Source of the DNA: an uncultured Solirubrobacteraceae bacterium
GTDB taxonomy: Bacteria; Actinomycetota; Thermoleophilia; Solirubrobacterales; Solirubrobacteraceae
Assembly: GCA_955652215.1 (NCBI GenBank)
Contig: CATPAX010000182.1
Location: 1-8,448, forward strand
Direction: 5' to 3'
Length of the DNA stretch: 8,448 bases
In this document: one piece after another, positions 1 to 5,678 of the stretch
How the letters are laid out: every line of letters begins with the position of its first letter
Numbering within the stretch: position 1 is the stretch's first letter
Made by a program: the position numbers and the translations under genes
The notes under the pieces: model-generated
Databases searched by the model: none
Seen by the model: only the letters and a program-made list of their open reading frames with translations
Told to the model about the DNA's origin: nothing

Positions 1-54
1 AATCACGACCTGCGCGAGGTGATGGCGGAGATCGTGTCCGCGGCCGCCGAGTAG
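1..54 (+). CDS. C-terminal end of an unidentified protein (partial)
   Basis: The window opens inside an open frame that reads NHDLREVMAEIVSAAAE and stops at TAG 52-54. Seventeen residues are visible. They look like the end of an alpha-helical, Ala/Glu-rich domain with no hallmark motif, so no family can be named. It points the same way as the rhomboid-like gene, with a 51-bp gap holding a -10-like box, so the two are probably separate transcription units. The call rests on codon usage and a sensible stop position only. Confidence 0.45.
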   Translation, partial: NHDLREVMAEIVSAAAE

Positions 55-90
55 GTTTCACGGACCGTGTAGCGGGCATTCGGGTCCCCT

Positions 91-96
91 TACAAT
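91..96 (+). promoter_or_regulatory. Candidate -10 box (TACAAT) for the rhomboid-like gene
   Basis: TACAAT matches TANNNT and ends 9 nt before ATG 106. No Shine-Dalgarno sequence precedes that ATG (the intervening bases are CGATTAGCA), so a very short leader or a leaderless transcript is likely. The -35 position (about 68-73) is a poor match. Three other genes here share this arrangement. Confidence 0.4.
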
Positions 97-105
97 CGAT
101 TAGCA

Positions 106-864
106 ATGAGCACCGGCGGCCCCGATCTGTTCGTCGTCTGCAAGAACTGCCAGTCCGAGGTGAGTCCGTACATCACGGAGTGCCCGTATTGCGGCAGTCG
201 CCTTCGCAAGCGTGCGCCAAAGATTGACCGCGACGGACGCGTCGCGGAGCGCCGCCGCCGCCCGCCGACTCCGTCGCTTCCGAGACTCCGCCCCGGGGAG
301 ATCCCCGGGATCAGGCCTGACCGCAGGCCGTATACAGCGATCGCGCTGACCGTAGCTGGTCTCGTGGGCTGCCTTCTGTGGCGGGCGGCGCTCGTGCAAC
401 CGGGTCAGCTCGCGGTCATCGGCATGCCGACCGGGCACTGGTGGCGGCTCGCTACCGCTCCGTTTGTCTACGACAACACAGGCTATGCGGCGGTGACGCT
501 TGGTGCGATCGCGCTGTATGGATGGCTCTTGGAGCGCCGACACGGCCCGCTTGTGGTGCTCGCGCTATTCGCGTTGGGCGGCATCGGTGGGGTGGCGCTG
601 ACGGCGGCGCTCGAGCCGCAGATGCTGGTGCTCGGCGCCAGCGGAGCGGCGATCGCGTTCGTGATCGCCTGGATGATCCCCGACCTAATGGCGGTGCGAG
701 CAGGTGAGGAGATCGAGGGCGATCTGCTCGGCAGCGCGGTGTTCGGCGCTGTCATCGCCTTGATGCCGCTGGTCGTCAGCGACGCGAGCTGGGTCGCTGA
801 CGGGGCCGGCGCGCTCGCAGGGATCGCGGTCGGGGTACCGCTGGCCCAGCTCGGCGGCCGCTGA
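106..864 (+). CDS. Zinc-ribbon rhomboid-like membrane protein, probable pseudoprotease
   Basis: This 252-aa protein joins an N-terminal zinc ribbon (C12-x2-C15, C26-x2-C29) through a basic, Pro-rich linker (about 31-73) to a rhomboid-type membrane core with about six hydrophobic helices (roughly 77-94, 127-142, 148-169, 174-193, 207-226, 233-248). Rhomboid hallmarks are visible: the L1-loop sequence GHWWRLATAPF (110-120), a Gly followed by LLERRHG (139-147), and GASG (177-180) with S179 at the nucleophile position. Rhomboid proteases cut membrane proteins within the bilayer with a Ser-His dyad. Here the usual AHLGGLLAG-type last helix reads ADGAGALAG (231-239), putting D232 where His is expected, and the second-helix HxxxN positions read Y127 and T131. 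I infer loss of proteolysis and a role in binding or quality control, like inactive rhomboids. ATG 106 is chosen because it retains the whole zinc ribbon. The gene is monocistronic and convergent with selD. Confidence 0.82.
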   Translation: MSTGGPDLFVVCKNCQSEVSPYITECPYCGSRLRKRAPKIDRDGRVAERRRRPPTPSLPRLRPGEIPGIRPDRRPYTAIALTVAGLVGCLLWRAALVQPGQLAVIGMPTGHWWRLATAPFVYDNTGYAAVTLGAIALYGWLLERRHGPLVVLALFALGGIGGVALTAALEPQMLVLGASGAAIAFVIAWMIPDLMAVRAGEEIEGDLLGSAVFGAVIALMPLVVSDASWVADGAGALAGIAVGVPLAQLGGR

Positions 865-960
865 GCGGGCGCAACTCACGCTGGATCGGCTTGCCCGGCG
901 CGGGGCTCGATCGCTCCGTGTCGCGGGCTCGTCAGTAGCCATCACCACTGAACGGGCCGA

Positions 961-1977
961 CTAGTAGACCGCGTTGATCGTCCCGGGCGCGCCAGCGAAA
1001 AGCCGGCCGACTACCGACCCGCGGACCTCGTTCGCACGCTCGGCGGGCACCGCCGCCAGCAGACCCCCAGAGGTCATGGCATCGGACACAAACCAGCGCA
1101 GCGCCTCGGCGACCTCCTCATCGAACGTCGTGAACTGCTCCGCGTGCGCCCGGTTACGACGGGTTCCGCCGGCGACGGCCTGCTCGTCGTCGCGAGCGAG
1201 CAGCTCGAGCACTCCTTCGATCGACGGCACCGCACCCGTGTGAAGCTCGGCGGCCACCCCGCTCGCAAGCGCCAACTCATGAAGGTGACCGAGCAGCCCA
1301 AAGCCGGTGACGTCGGTCATAGCGTGTGCTCCGGCAGCCCGCACGGCGACGGACGCCTCACGGTTCAACGTCGTCATCACCGCCACAGCCTCCTCGAGCT
1401 GCGCACCGGGCAGGCCGCGCTTGAGCGCGGTCGAGATCGCCCCCGCCCCGAGCGGCTTGGTCAGGACCAGGCTGTCGCCCGCCACGCCACCGGCATTGGT
1501 GATCACCTCGTCTGGGTGGACCACCCCGGTCACCGCGAGGCCGAACTTCGGTTCTGAGTCCTCGATCGAGTGGCCACCGAGAATCGCCACCCCGGCCTCT
1601 GCCGCGATCGCCGCCGCGCCACGCAGGATCTCGGTGAGAATCTCACCGCCGAGATCCTGGAGCGAGAACGCGACAAGGTTCAGCGCGCTCACGGGTGTCG
1701 CCCCCATGGCGTAGATATCCGACAGAGCGTTCGTGGCGGCGATCCGCCCGAAGTCGAACGGGTCGTCGACGATCGGCGTGAAGAAGTCAACGGTCTGGAC
1801 GATCGCGAGGTCATCGCGAAGGCGGTAGACGCCCGCGTCATCGCTTGTATCGAAGCCCACCAGCACGTTCGGATCGGTGCCGCGCGGGAGTCCCGACAGC
1901 AGCGGCCCAAGGGCAGCGGCCGGGAGCTTGCAGCCGCATCCCGCGCCATGGGAGAGGGACGTCAGCGCGACAGCCAC
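961..1977 (-). CDS. selD: Selenophosphate synthetase (selenide, water dikinase), Cys form
   Basis: SelD makes monoselenophosphate from selenide and ATP, the selenium donor for selenocysteine and for selenouridine in tRNA; it is cytosolic. The 338 aa match the family length (about 345). The N-terminal SHGAGCGCK (9-17) holds the catalytic residues C14 and K17, corresponding to C17 and K20 of the E. coli enzyme; C14 is a TGC codon, not UGA, so this is not a selenoprotein. Metal/ATP Asp residues lie in TSDDAGVY (D46/D47), NALSDIYAMG (D87) and TDVTGFG (D222), with ILGGHSIED (132-140) also typical. The start is GTG at 1977, the only standard start before the catalytic loop; AGAGGA abuts it directly, which is closer than usual. 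Divergent from the 112-aa gene with 23 bp between. No selA, selB or tRNA-Sec is in the window. Confidence 0.97.
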   Translation of the reverse strand: MAVALTSLSHGAGCGCKLPAAALGPLLSGLPRGTDPNVLVGFDTSDDAGVYRLRDDLAIVQTVDFFTPIVDDPFDFGRIAATNALSDIYAMGATPVSALNLVAFSLQDLGGEILTEILRGAAAIAAEAGVAILGGHSIEDSEPKFGLAVTGVVHPDEVITNAGGVAGDSLVLTKPLGAGAISTALKRGLPGAQLEEAVAVMTTLNREASVAVRAAGAHAMTDVTGFGLLGHLHELALASGVAAELHTGAVPSIEGVLELLARDDEQAVAGGTRRNRAHAEQFTTFDEEVAEALRWFVSDAMTSGGLLAAVPAERANEVRGSVVGRLFAGAPGTINAVY

Positions 1978-1983
1978 TCCTCT

Positions 1984-1989
1984 TATGAT
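1984..1989 (+). promoter_or_regulatory. Candidate -10 box (TATGAT) for the 2001 gene cluster
   Basis: TATGAT is close to the TATAAT consensus and ends 11 nt before ATG 2001. It sits in the 23-bp gap between the divergent selD and hypothetical-gene starts, so any -35 contact would lie inside the selD 5' coding end. No Shine-Dalgarno sequence precedes ATG 2001, giving a predicted leader of only a few nucleotides. Confidence 0.4.
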
Positions 1990-2000
1990 GCTGCAAACGA

Positions 2001-2339
2001 ATGCTGGATGAGGCTCCGTACACCGACGCCGAGCTCGAGGCGGCTATCGAGGCGCTGGCCGACCGCGATCGGTTGCGAGAAGCTCAGAGCCTCGTGATGC
2101 GTAGCGCGCCCGCGCTACAGCGGGTGCTGGCTGCGGCGCTCGAGGACGGAGGCTGGTTCGATTCCGCACACGAACAGGCGATCCAAGAGGCAGCTGGCCT
2201 CGAGGGCGCTGGTGAGCGTGCACGCGCGGTTCGGACAATGTTGGCCGAGGACACCCGCCTCGGGATGCTCGTCGGCGTAGCGGTGGGCTTTCAGCTTGCC
2301 AGGGAGCTCTCAACGCCCCCTGGGAAAGCGATTCACTGA
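2001..2339 (+). CDS. Hypothetical 112-aa helical protein
   Basis: I do not recognise a family. The protein is acidic and predicted almost entirely helical, with an Ala/Glu/Leu-rich amphipathic stretch (about 8-48), a Glu/Ala/Arg-rich stretch (56-83) and a more apolar segment LGMLVGVAVGFQLAREL (87-103) that is too short and too isolated for a confident membrane call. There is no signal peptide, Cys pair or catalytic motif. Codon use is like that of its neighbours, supporting a real gene. It starts 23 bp from the divergent selD start and ends 23 bp before the hydrolase gene, so it is probably first in a three-gene unit. A link to selenium metabolism is not supported beyond proximity. Confidence 0.7.
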   Translation: MLDEAPYTDAELEAAIEALADRDRLREAQSLVMRSAPALQRVLAAALEDGGWFDSAHEQAIQEAAGLEGAGERARAVRTMLAEDTRLGMLVGVAVGFQLARELSTPPGKAIH

Positions 2340-2347
2340 ATACGAAC

Positions 2348-2353
2348 AGGAGG
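2348..2353 (+). promoter_or_regulatory. Strong Shine-Dalgarno (AGGAGG) of the UPF0173 gene
   Basis: AGGAGG with 9 nt to ATG 2363 fixes the hydrolase start. It contrasts with the absence of a Shine-Dalgarno sequence at 2001, as expected for an internal cistron behind a leaderless first gene. Confidence 0.8.
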
Positions 2354-2362
2354 ATTGGAGCG

Positions 2363-3040
2363 ATGACGGACATTCGGTTCCTCGGGCACGCTTGCTTCGA
2401 GCTCTCAAATGGAGACGAGACCGTTCTGATCGATCCGTTTCTGAGCGGAAACCCGAAGGCGGCGATCGCGGCCGACGACGCGACGGCCACCACGATCCTG
2501 CTGACCCACGGTCACGGCGACCACATCGGCGACACGGTCTCGATCGCCAAGCGGACGGGGGCACCGGTGGTCGCGATCGTGGAGCTCGCGGGCGAGCTCG
2601 AAGAAGATGGTCTCGAGGTCAGTAATCCGAACCTCGGCGGGACGGTCAAGTTCGACTGGGGCTGGGTGAAGCTCGTGCCGGCCTGGCACACCTCGACGAC
2701 TCCGAAGGGGACGGTCAACACCCCCGCCGGTCTCCTGATCAACTTCCACGACACGGTCGTCTACCACTTGGGCGACACCTCCGTGTTCTCCGACCTTCAG
2801 CTGGTCGGCAAGCGCAATCCGATTGACGTCGCGCTGATGTGCATCGGCGGCCATTTCACGATGGACCGCGTGGACGCAGTCGACGCCGCCCAGCTGGTTG
2901 GCGCCAAGACGGTGATCCCGTGCCACTACAACACATTTCCGCTGGTCGAAACTGACGCGCAGGCGTTCAAGTCAGACGTCGAATCATCGGCAGCATCGGG
3001 TGTCGTGATCCTCGAACCAGGGGAGACGCATTCCCCGTGA
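2363..3040 (+). CDS. UPF0173 metal-dependent hydrolase (metallo-beta-lactamase fold)
   Basis: This 225-aa protein has the UPF0173 length (about 225-230) and a complete metal site: THGHGDH (48-54) gives H49, H51, D53 and H54; WHTST (108-112) gives H109; LGDTS (136-140) gives D138; and PCHYNTFP (186-193) gives H188. The N-terminal strand IRFLGHACFEL (4-14) is typical of the family. The fold predicts a cytosolic binuclear-metal hydrolase; the natural substrate of UPF0173 members is not established, so none is given. The start is fixed by AGGAGG 9 nt upstream. The last bases overlap the next gene (GTGA at 3037-3040), so the Lrp-like protein is probably translationally coupled to it. Confidence 0.93.
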   Translation: MTDIRFLGHACFELSNGDETVLIDPFLSGNPKAAIAADDATATTILLTHGHGDHIGDTVSIAKRTGAPVVAIVELAGELEEDGLEVSNPNLGGTVKFDWGWVKLVPAWHTSTTPKGTVNTPAGLLINFHDTVVYHLGDTSVFSDLQLVGKRNPIDVALMCIGGHFTMDRVDAVDAAQLVGAKTVIPCHYNTFPLVETDAQAFKSDVESSAASGVVILEPGETHSP

Positions 3041-3312
3041 CCCATGCAATCGTTCTGATCCAGGCGGAGCGTTCAGCGTTAGCGACGCTCGGCGGCGAGC
3101 TTGCCGACATCGAGGGGGTCGCGGAGGCTTACTCGGTGACCGGGGACTGGGATTTCGTCGCGATCCTGCGCCTGCGCGAGCATGACCAGCTCAAGCAGGT
3201 GGTGACCGGCCAGATCTCACAGCTACAAGGGGTGCACCGCACACAGACGATGGTCGCCTTCGAGGTGTACTCGCGCCACGATCTGGAGGCGCTGTTCTCG
3301 GTCGGTCAGTGA
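3037..3312 (+). CDS. Stand-alone Lrp/AsnC ligand-binding (RAM) domain protein
   Basis: At 91 aa this is the C-terminal alpha-beta sandwich of Lrp/AsnC regulators without the DNA-binding helix-turn-helix. Visible features are the first strand HAIVLIQA (3-10), a helix to about 24, the turn YSVTGDWDFVAILRL (32-46), where the Gly-Asp turn marks the ligand pocket of the family, and the final strand QTMVAFEVY (70-78). Such domains form dimers or higher oligomers that bind amino acids or other small molecules; without a DNA-binding domain it may act as a sensor partner or modulate full-length Lrp proteins (inference). It starts at GTG 3037, overlapping the hydrolase stop by 4 bp, with GGGGAGA about 11 nt upstream as ribosome site. 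Its end overlaps the convergent glycosyltransferase gene by 7 bp. Confidence 0.88.
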   Translation: MTHAIVLIQAERSALATLGGELADIEGVAEAYSVTGDWDFVAILRLREHDQLKQVVTGQISQLQGVHRTQTMVAFEVYSRHDLEALFSVGQ

Positions 3313-4415
3313 ACCCGGTTCGCCGTCGCGACCACGAGCGCCCTGGCGAACGCCTGCTCCATCGCCTCGTAGGTGTGGCTTGCCACAGCCGCCTTTGCGC
3401 GCTCACCCAGGCGTCGCCGGAGCTCGTCGTGGCCGAGCAGTTGATCGATCGCCGCCCCGAGCGCATCGGCGTCCCCGGGTGCGACCACCCAACCGGTGTC
3501 GGCGTGGCGGACGAGTCCTCCGGCGACCGCGCCAACCGCCGCGCTCGCGATCATCGGCCTCGCCTGGTGCATCGCCTCGTTACAGACCAGGCCCCAGGGC
3601 TCGCGGAAGCGCGGCGTCGGGATCGATGGCAGCACCGCGAGCTCGGCAGCGGCGTTCGCGACAGGTAACTGGTCGCGAGCGATCGGACCCAGGAAGCAAG
3701 TCCGCTCGAGGCTGGCAAAGCCTGACACGAGCGGGCCGTCCCCAACGATCACGAGGGTCGCTCCCGAGCGAACCCGCCTCCAGGCCTGCTGGAGCACGAG
3801 TGCTCCCTTCTCTGCGACGACCCGGCCCGAGTAGAGGACAAGCGGTCCCGCTCCGAGCTTGTGGCGGGCGCGGAAAGCGGCGACCTCCTCGGCGCTGACC
3901 TCGCGTGCGAACAGCTCCGGCTCGACGGACTGAGGGGCCACGAACACATCGCCGTCGCGGCCCCGGATGTTGGCGACGAAGCGACGCACATGCTCGCCAT
4001 AGGCGATCACGGCGTCAGCGTGGCGAAAGATGTGCCGCGTGACCGGAAGCGCCGCAGCGTGGCTGACCGAGCGCGGCTGCGCCCACACCGATGCCCAGAG
4101 GAGGAACGGAGCCCCGTAACGGCGCGCGCCGGCGTACGCCGCGGGGAGCAGCGGGCCACCCGCGAACGGTGCGATCACCGCGTCGTATCGACCGCCGAGC
4201 TCGAACGCCTCACGGGCGCCTTCGATCCGGTGAGCGGGGAACGGGGCGCTCGCCAACTGGTCGTTGAGATCATTGAACCACGGCGCGACGTAGCGCTCAC
4301 CTCCGCCGTGACAGAGGACCTCCACGTCGTGATCTCGGGCCAGCAGGCGGAACAGCGGGACCCGGTAGCCGGGGATGTTCGTGGTGAGGAGCGCGATCGC
4401 CAACGCGCTCGACAA
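3306..4415 (-). CDS. GT4-type glycosyltransferase
   Basis: This 369-aa protein has the two-Rossmann GT-B layout. The acceptor half opens with a strand and Gly turn (IALLTTNIPGYRVPLFRLL, 7-25); the nucleotide-sugar half carries YSGRVVAEKGALVL (195-208, the phosphate-binding GRxxxEKG), LVIVGDGP (221-228) and EPWGLVCNE (272-280), the E-x7-E motif of retaining GT4 enzymes. It probably moves a sugar from an NDP-sugar onto a cell-envelope glycan or lipid on the cytosolic face; donor and acceptor cannot be read. The start is uncertain: TTG 4415 gives 369 aa with only a weak GGA upstream, and a second TTG at 4403 would give MAIALLTTN, nearer the usual family start. It lies 48 bp behind the small membrane-protein gene and is probably co-transcribed with it. 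Confidence 0.9.
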   Translation of the reverse strand: MSSALAIALLTTNIPGYRVPLFRLLARDHDVEVLCHGGGERYVAPWFNDLNDQLASAPFPAHRIEGAREAFELGGRYDAVIAPFAGGPLLPAAYAGARRYGAPFLLWASVWAQPRSVSHAAALPVTRHIFRHADAVIAYGEHVRRFVANIRGRDGDVFVAPQSVEPELFAREVSAEEVAAFRARHKLGAGPLVLYSGRVVAEKGALVLQQAWRRVRSGATLVIVGDGPLVSGFASLERTCFLGPIARDQLPVANAAAELAVLPSIPTPRFREPWGLVCNEAMHQARPMIASAAVGAVAGGLVRHADTGWVVAPGDADALGAAIDQLLGHDELRRRLGERAKAAVASHTYEAMEQAFARALVVATANRVH

Positions 4416-4463
4416 GTTGTCAGATCCGGGGCTGGAGGCTGGCCGGCCCCGCCCTGGATAGGT

Positions 4464-4748
4464 TTAGGCCGCCGCTGCGCTGGGCCCCGGCTCGCGCGCG
4501 AACCACACGGAGCGGTCCTTCCAGTCGTGCATCATCAGCGCTCCGCCGGCGGCCGCAAGCGCCAGCATCGACCGCGAATTGCCGAGCTGCCGAGCCTCGG
4601 TCGCGGGCACGATCGCCAGCCCGAGGAACGCAACGGTCGCGACGACGCTTCCGGTTGCGCCGTGGTGGCAGCGCTGGCCGAGGATCCAGACCCGATGGCG
4701 GAGTGCGTCGTACTCGACGAGTGAGTTGGCCTGGGCTCTCGGAACCAT
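4464..4748 (-). CDS. Putative small membrane protein, 94 aa
   Basis: No family is recognised. Two hydrophobic stretches are seen (about 31-50 and 58-74) separated by a short polar loop (EARQLGNSRS, 51-60), suggesting a two-helix hairpin; the N-terminus is polar and basic (HRVWILGQRCHH, 18-29) and the C-terminus ends in PGPSAAAA. The ATG at 4748 is supported by an AGGAG Shine-Dalgarno at 4758-4762 on the minus strand with 9 nt spacing, which makes this frame more credible than the overlapping frames. It is first in a minus-strand pair with the glycosyltransferase. It diverges from the lipoprotein gene, so the 45-bp gap must hold promoter signals for both. Confidence 0.65.
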   Translation of the reverse strand: MVPRAQANSLVEYDALRHRVWILGQRCHHGATGSVVATVAFLGLAIVPATEARQLGNSRSMLALAAAGGALMMHDWKDRSVWFAREPGPSAAAA

Positions 4749-4780
4749 GACACTGATCTCCTGGGTCCCTTATCGGCGAC

Positions 4781-4786
4781 TATGCT
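4781..4786 (+). promoter_or_regulatory. Candidate -10 box (TATGCT) of the lipoprotein gene
   Basis: TATGCT is followed by exactly 7 nt and then GTG 4794, the geometry expected when transcription begins at the start codon itself. The box contains the ATG at 4782, which would otherwise add four residues (MLAR) to the protein. No Shine-Dalgarno sequence precedes either start. Confidence 0.5.
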
Positions 4787-4793
4787 CGCTCGC

Positions 4794-5279
4794 GTGAGCC
4801 GCGGGCGCGCGTGTTTAGTGCTGCTGCTGGGGGGCGCGCTTGCCGGGTGCGGGAGCTCGCAGACCACATCGACGAGCGCTTCAAGCGCGCATCCCACGAC
4901 GGTGGCGGCGGCGAGCACCGCCCGGACAACGAGCACCACAGCACCCCCCGCCCCGCGTCGCCCGCGACATCGCAGGCGCCATGCAGCTTCGGCATCGGAC
5001 GTGCGGCTCCCGGCGACCTTCGTGATTCATCCCGGCGGCCGGCTGTCTCCGCCGGCGATATCGGCTCCGAGCTCAGTGGATATCGTTCTCACCGGCATCT
5101 CGGGCGACGGCCGAGGGCACCGAGTGAAATTGCGCTCCCCCGGCGGCCAGGCTCTCGCAGTGCCGGCCGGCGGCCGGGCCTCGGCATTGGTCGGCACCTT
5201 GAAGCGGGGGAGCTACGCCATTGCCGTGGACGGAGTCGCCCGCGGTCAGCTCGTGATCGGCGTTATCCCCGGTCCGTAG
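4794..5279 (+). CDS. Lipoprotein with S/T-rich linker and cupredoxin-like domain
   Basis: From GTG 4794 this is 161 aa. A short signal peptide (MSRGRACLVLLLGGALAGC) ends in the lipobox LAGC with C19 as the lipidated residue, so the protein should be anchored on the outer face of the membrane. Next come a Ser/Thr/Ala-rich linker (20-50), a very basic patch PRRPRHRRRH (about 53-62) and a C-terminal beta-rich domain (about 70-161: FVIHPGGRLSPPAISAP, then VDIVLTGISGDGRGHRVKL, then RASALVGTLKRGSYAIAVDG). That order of strands resembles small cupredoxin-like domains, but no full Cys-His-Met copper site is seen, so I do not claim metal binding. ATG 4782 (165 aa) is the alternative start; GTG is preferred because of promoter geometry and the better signal peptide. 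It converges with csaA, leaving 20 bp. Confidence 0.8.
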   Translation: MSRGRACLVLLLGGALAGCGSSQTTSTSASSAHPTTVAAASTARTTSTTAPPAPRRPRHRRRHAASASDVRLPATFVIHPGGRLSPPAISAPSSVDIVLTGISGDGRGHRVKLRSPGGQALAVPAGGRASALVGTLKRGSYAIAVDGVARGQLVIGVIPGP

Positions 5280-5297
5280 GGGCCCGCGGCTCGGACC
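5271..5297. terminator. Weak inverted repeat between convergent genes, possible terminator
   Basis: GGTCCG (5271-5276) and CGGACC (5292-5297) form a perfect 6-bp stem around a 15-nt GC-rich loop, overlapping the lipoprotein stop and lying against the csaA stop. There is no T-tract on either strand, so intrinsic termination is uncertain; position is the main support. Confidence 0.25.
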
Positions 5298-5299
5298 AG

Positions 5300-5629
5300 T
5301 CAGCCGATTCGCGACCCAGGCGCTGCGTCAGTATCGGGCCGCAACAGGACCACGCCCTTCTCGTCATCCAGCGCCCCCAGCACCAGCACCTCAGACTGGA
5401 CGGGCCCGATCCGGCGGGGCGGAAGGTTGACGACGGCGACGACGAGCGTCCCCTCGAGCTCCTCGCGCCCATAGTGGGTGATCTGGGCGGAGGACTGCTT
5501 GACGCCGATCTCGGGCCCGAAGTCGATCGAGAGGCGCCAAGCCGGGACCCGCGCCTGCGGGAAGTCGAGCGCCTCGAGCACCCGGCCGATGCGCATGTCG
5601 ACCGATTGAAACTGGGAGAATTCGATCAC
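5300..5629 (-). CDS. csaA: CsaA-type tRNA-binding / chaperone-like protein
   Basis: This 109-aa protein matches the CsaA family in length (about 110) and in characteristic segments: FQSVDMRIGRVLEALDFPQAR (7-27), LSIDFGPEIGVKQSSAQIT (33-51), VVAVVNLPPRRIGPVQSEVLVLG (63-85) and a final VVLLRPD. The fold is the OB-type tRNA-binding domain also found at the C-terminus of some MetRS and in PheRS beta; CsaA forms dimers, binds tRNA and has been described with export-chaperone activity in Bacillus. It is cytosolic. The start is GTG 5629; GGGG four nt upstream is a poor, close ribosome site. The gene lies 44 bp behind the sigma-factor gene on the same strand, so read-through from it is possible, but a functional link is not shown. 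Confidence 0.93.
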   Translation of the reverse strand: MIEFSQFQSVDMRIGRVLEALDFPQARVPAWRLSIDFGPEIGVKQSSAQITHYGREELEGTLVVAVVNLPPRRIGPVQSEVLVLGALDDEKGVVLLRPDTDAAPGSRIG

Positions 5630-5657
5630 CGTGCCCCGCAGTGCTGGCGCGGGGGTC

Positions 5658-5678
5658 GCTCAACGCTCAACGCTCAAC
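5658..5678. repeat. Three tandem heptamers (GCTCAAC) over the sigma gene stop codon
   Basis: GCTCAAC occurs three times without interruption. On the minus strand each unit is GTTGAGC and contributes a TGA, at 5676-5674, 5669-5667 and 5662-5660. Because 7 is not a multiple of 3, the three TGAs fall in all three minus-strand frames. The first is the stop of the sigma-factor gene. Confidence 0.9.

Noticed and set aside
890..906. GC-rich short stem (CCCG-GCG-CGGG) between the rhomboid-like gene and selD
   Set aside because: Only four pairs and no T-tract. It is expected by chance at this GC content and is not strong enough to call a terminator.
1924..1950. Possible selenocysteine codon in the SelD catalytic loop
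   Set aside because: The codon for C14 reads TGC on the minus strand, so this SelD is the cysteine form and needs no recoding element.
3861..4724. 287-aa open frame on the plus strand opposite the glycosyltransferase gene
   Set aside because: It has no family features, and it covers two genes whose own frames show motifs (E-x7-E) or a good Shine-Dalgarno sequence.
4535..4939. 134-aa minus-strand frame across the lipoprotein/membrane-protein gap
   Set aside because: It overlaps the 5' part of the lipoprotein gene and the 94-aa gene out of frame, and has low-complexity Ser/Arg composition without motifs.
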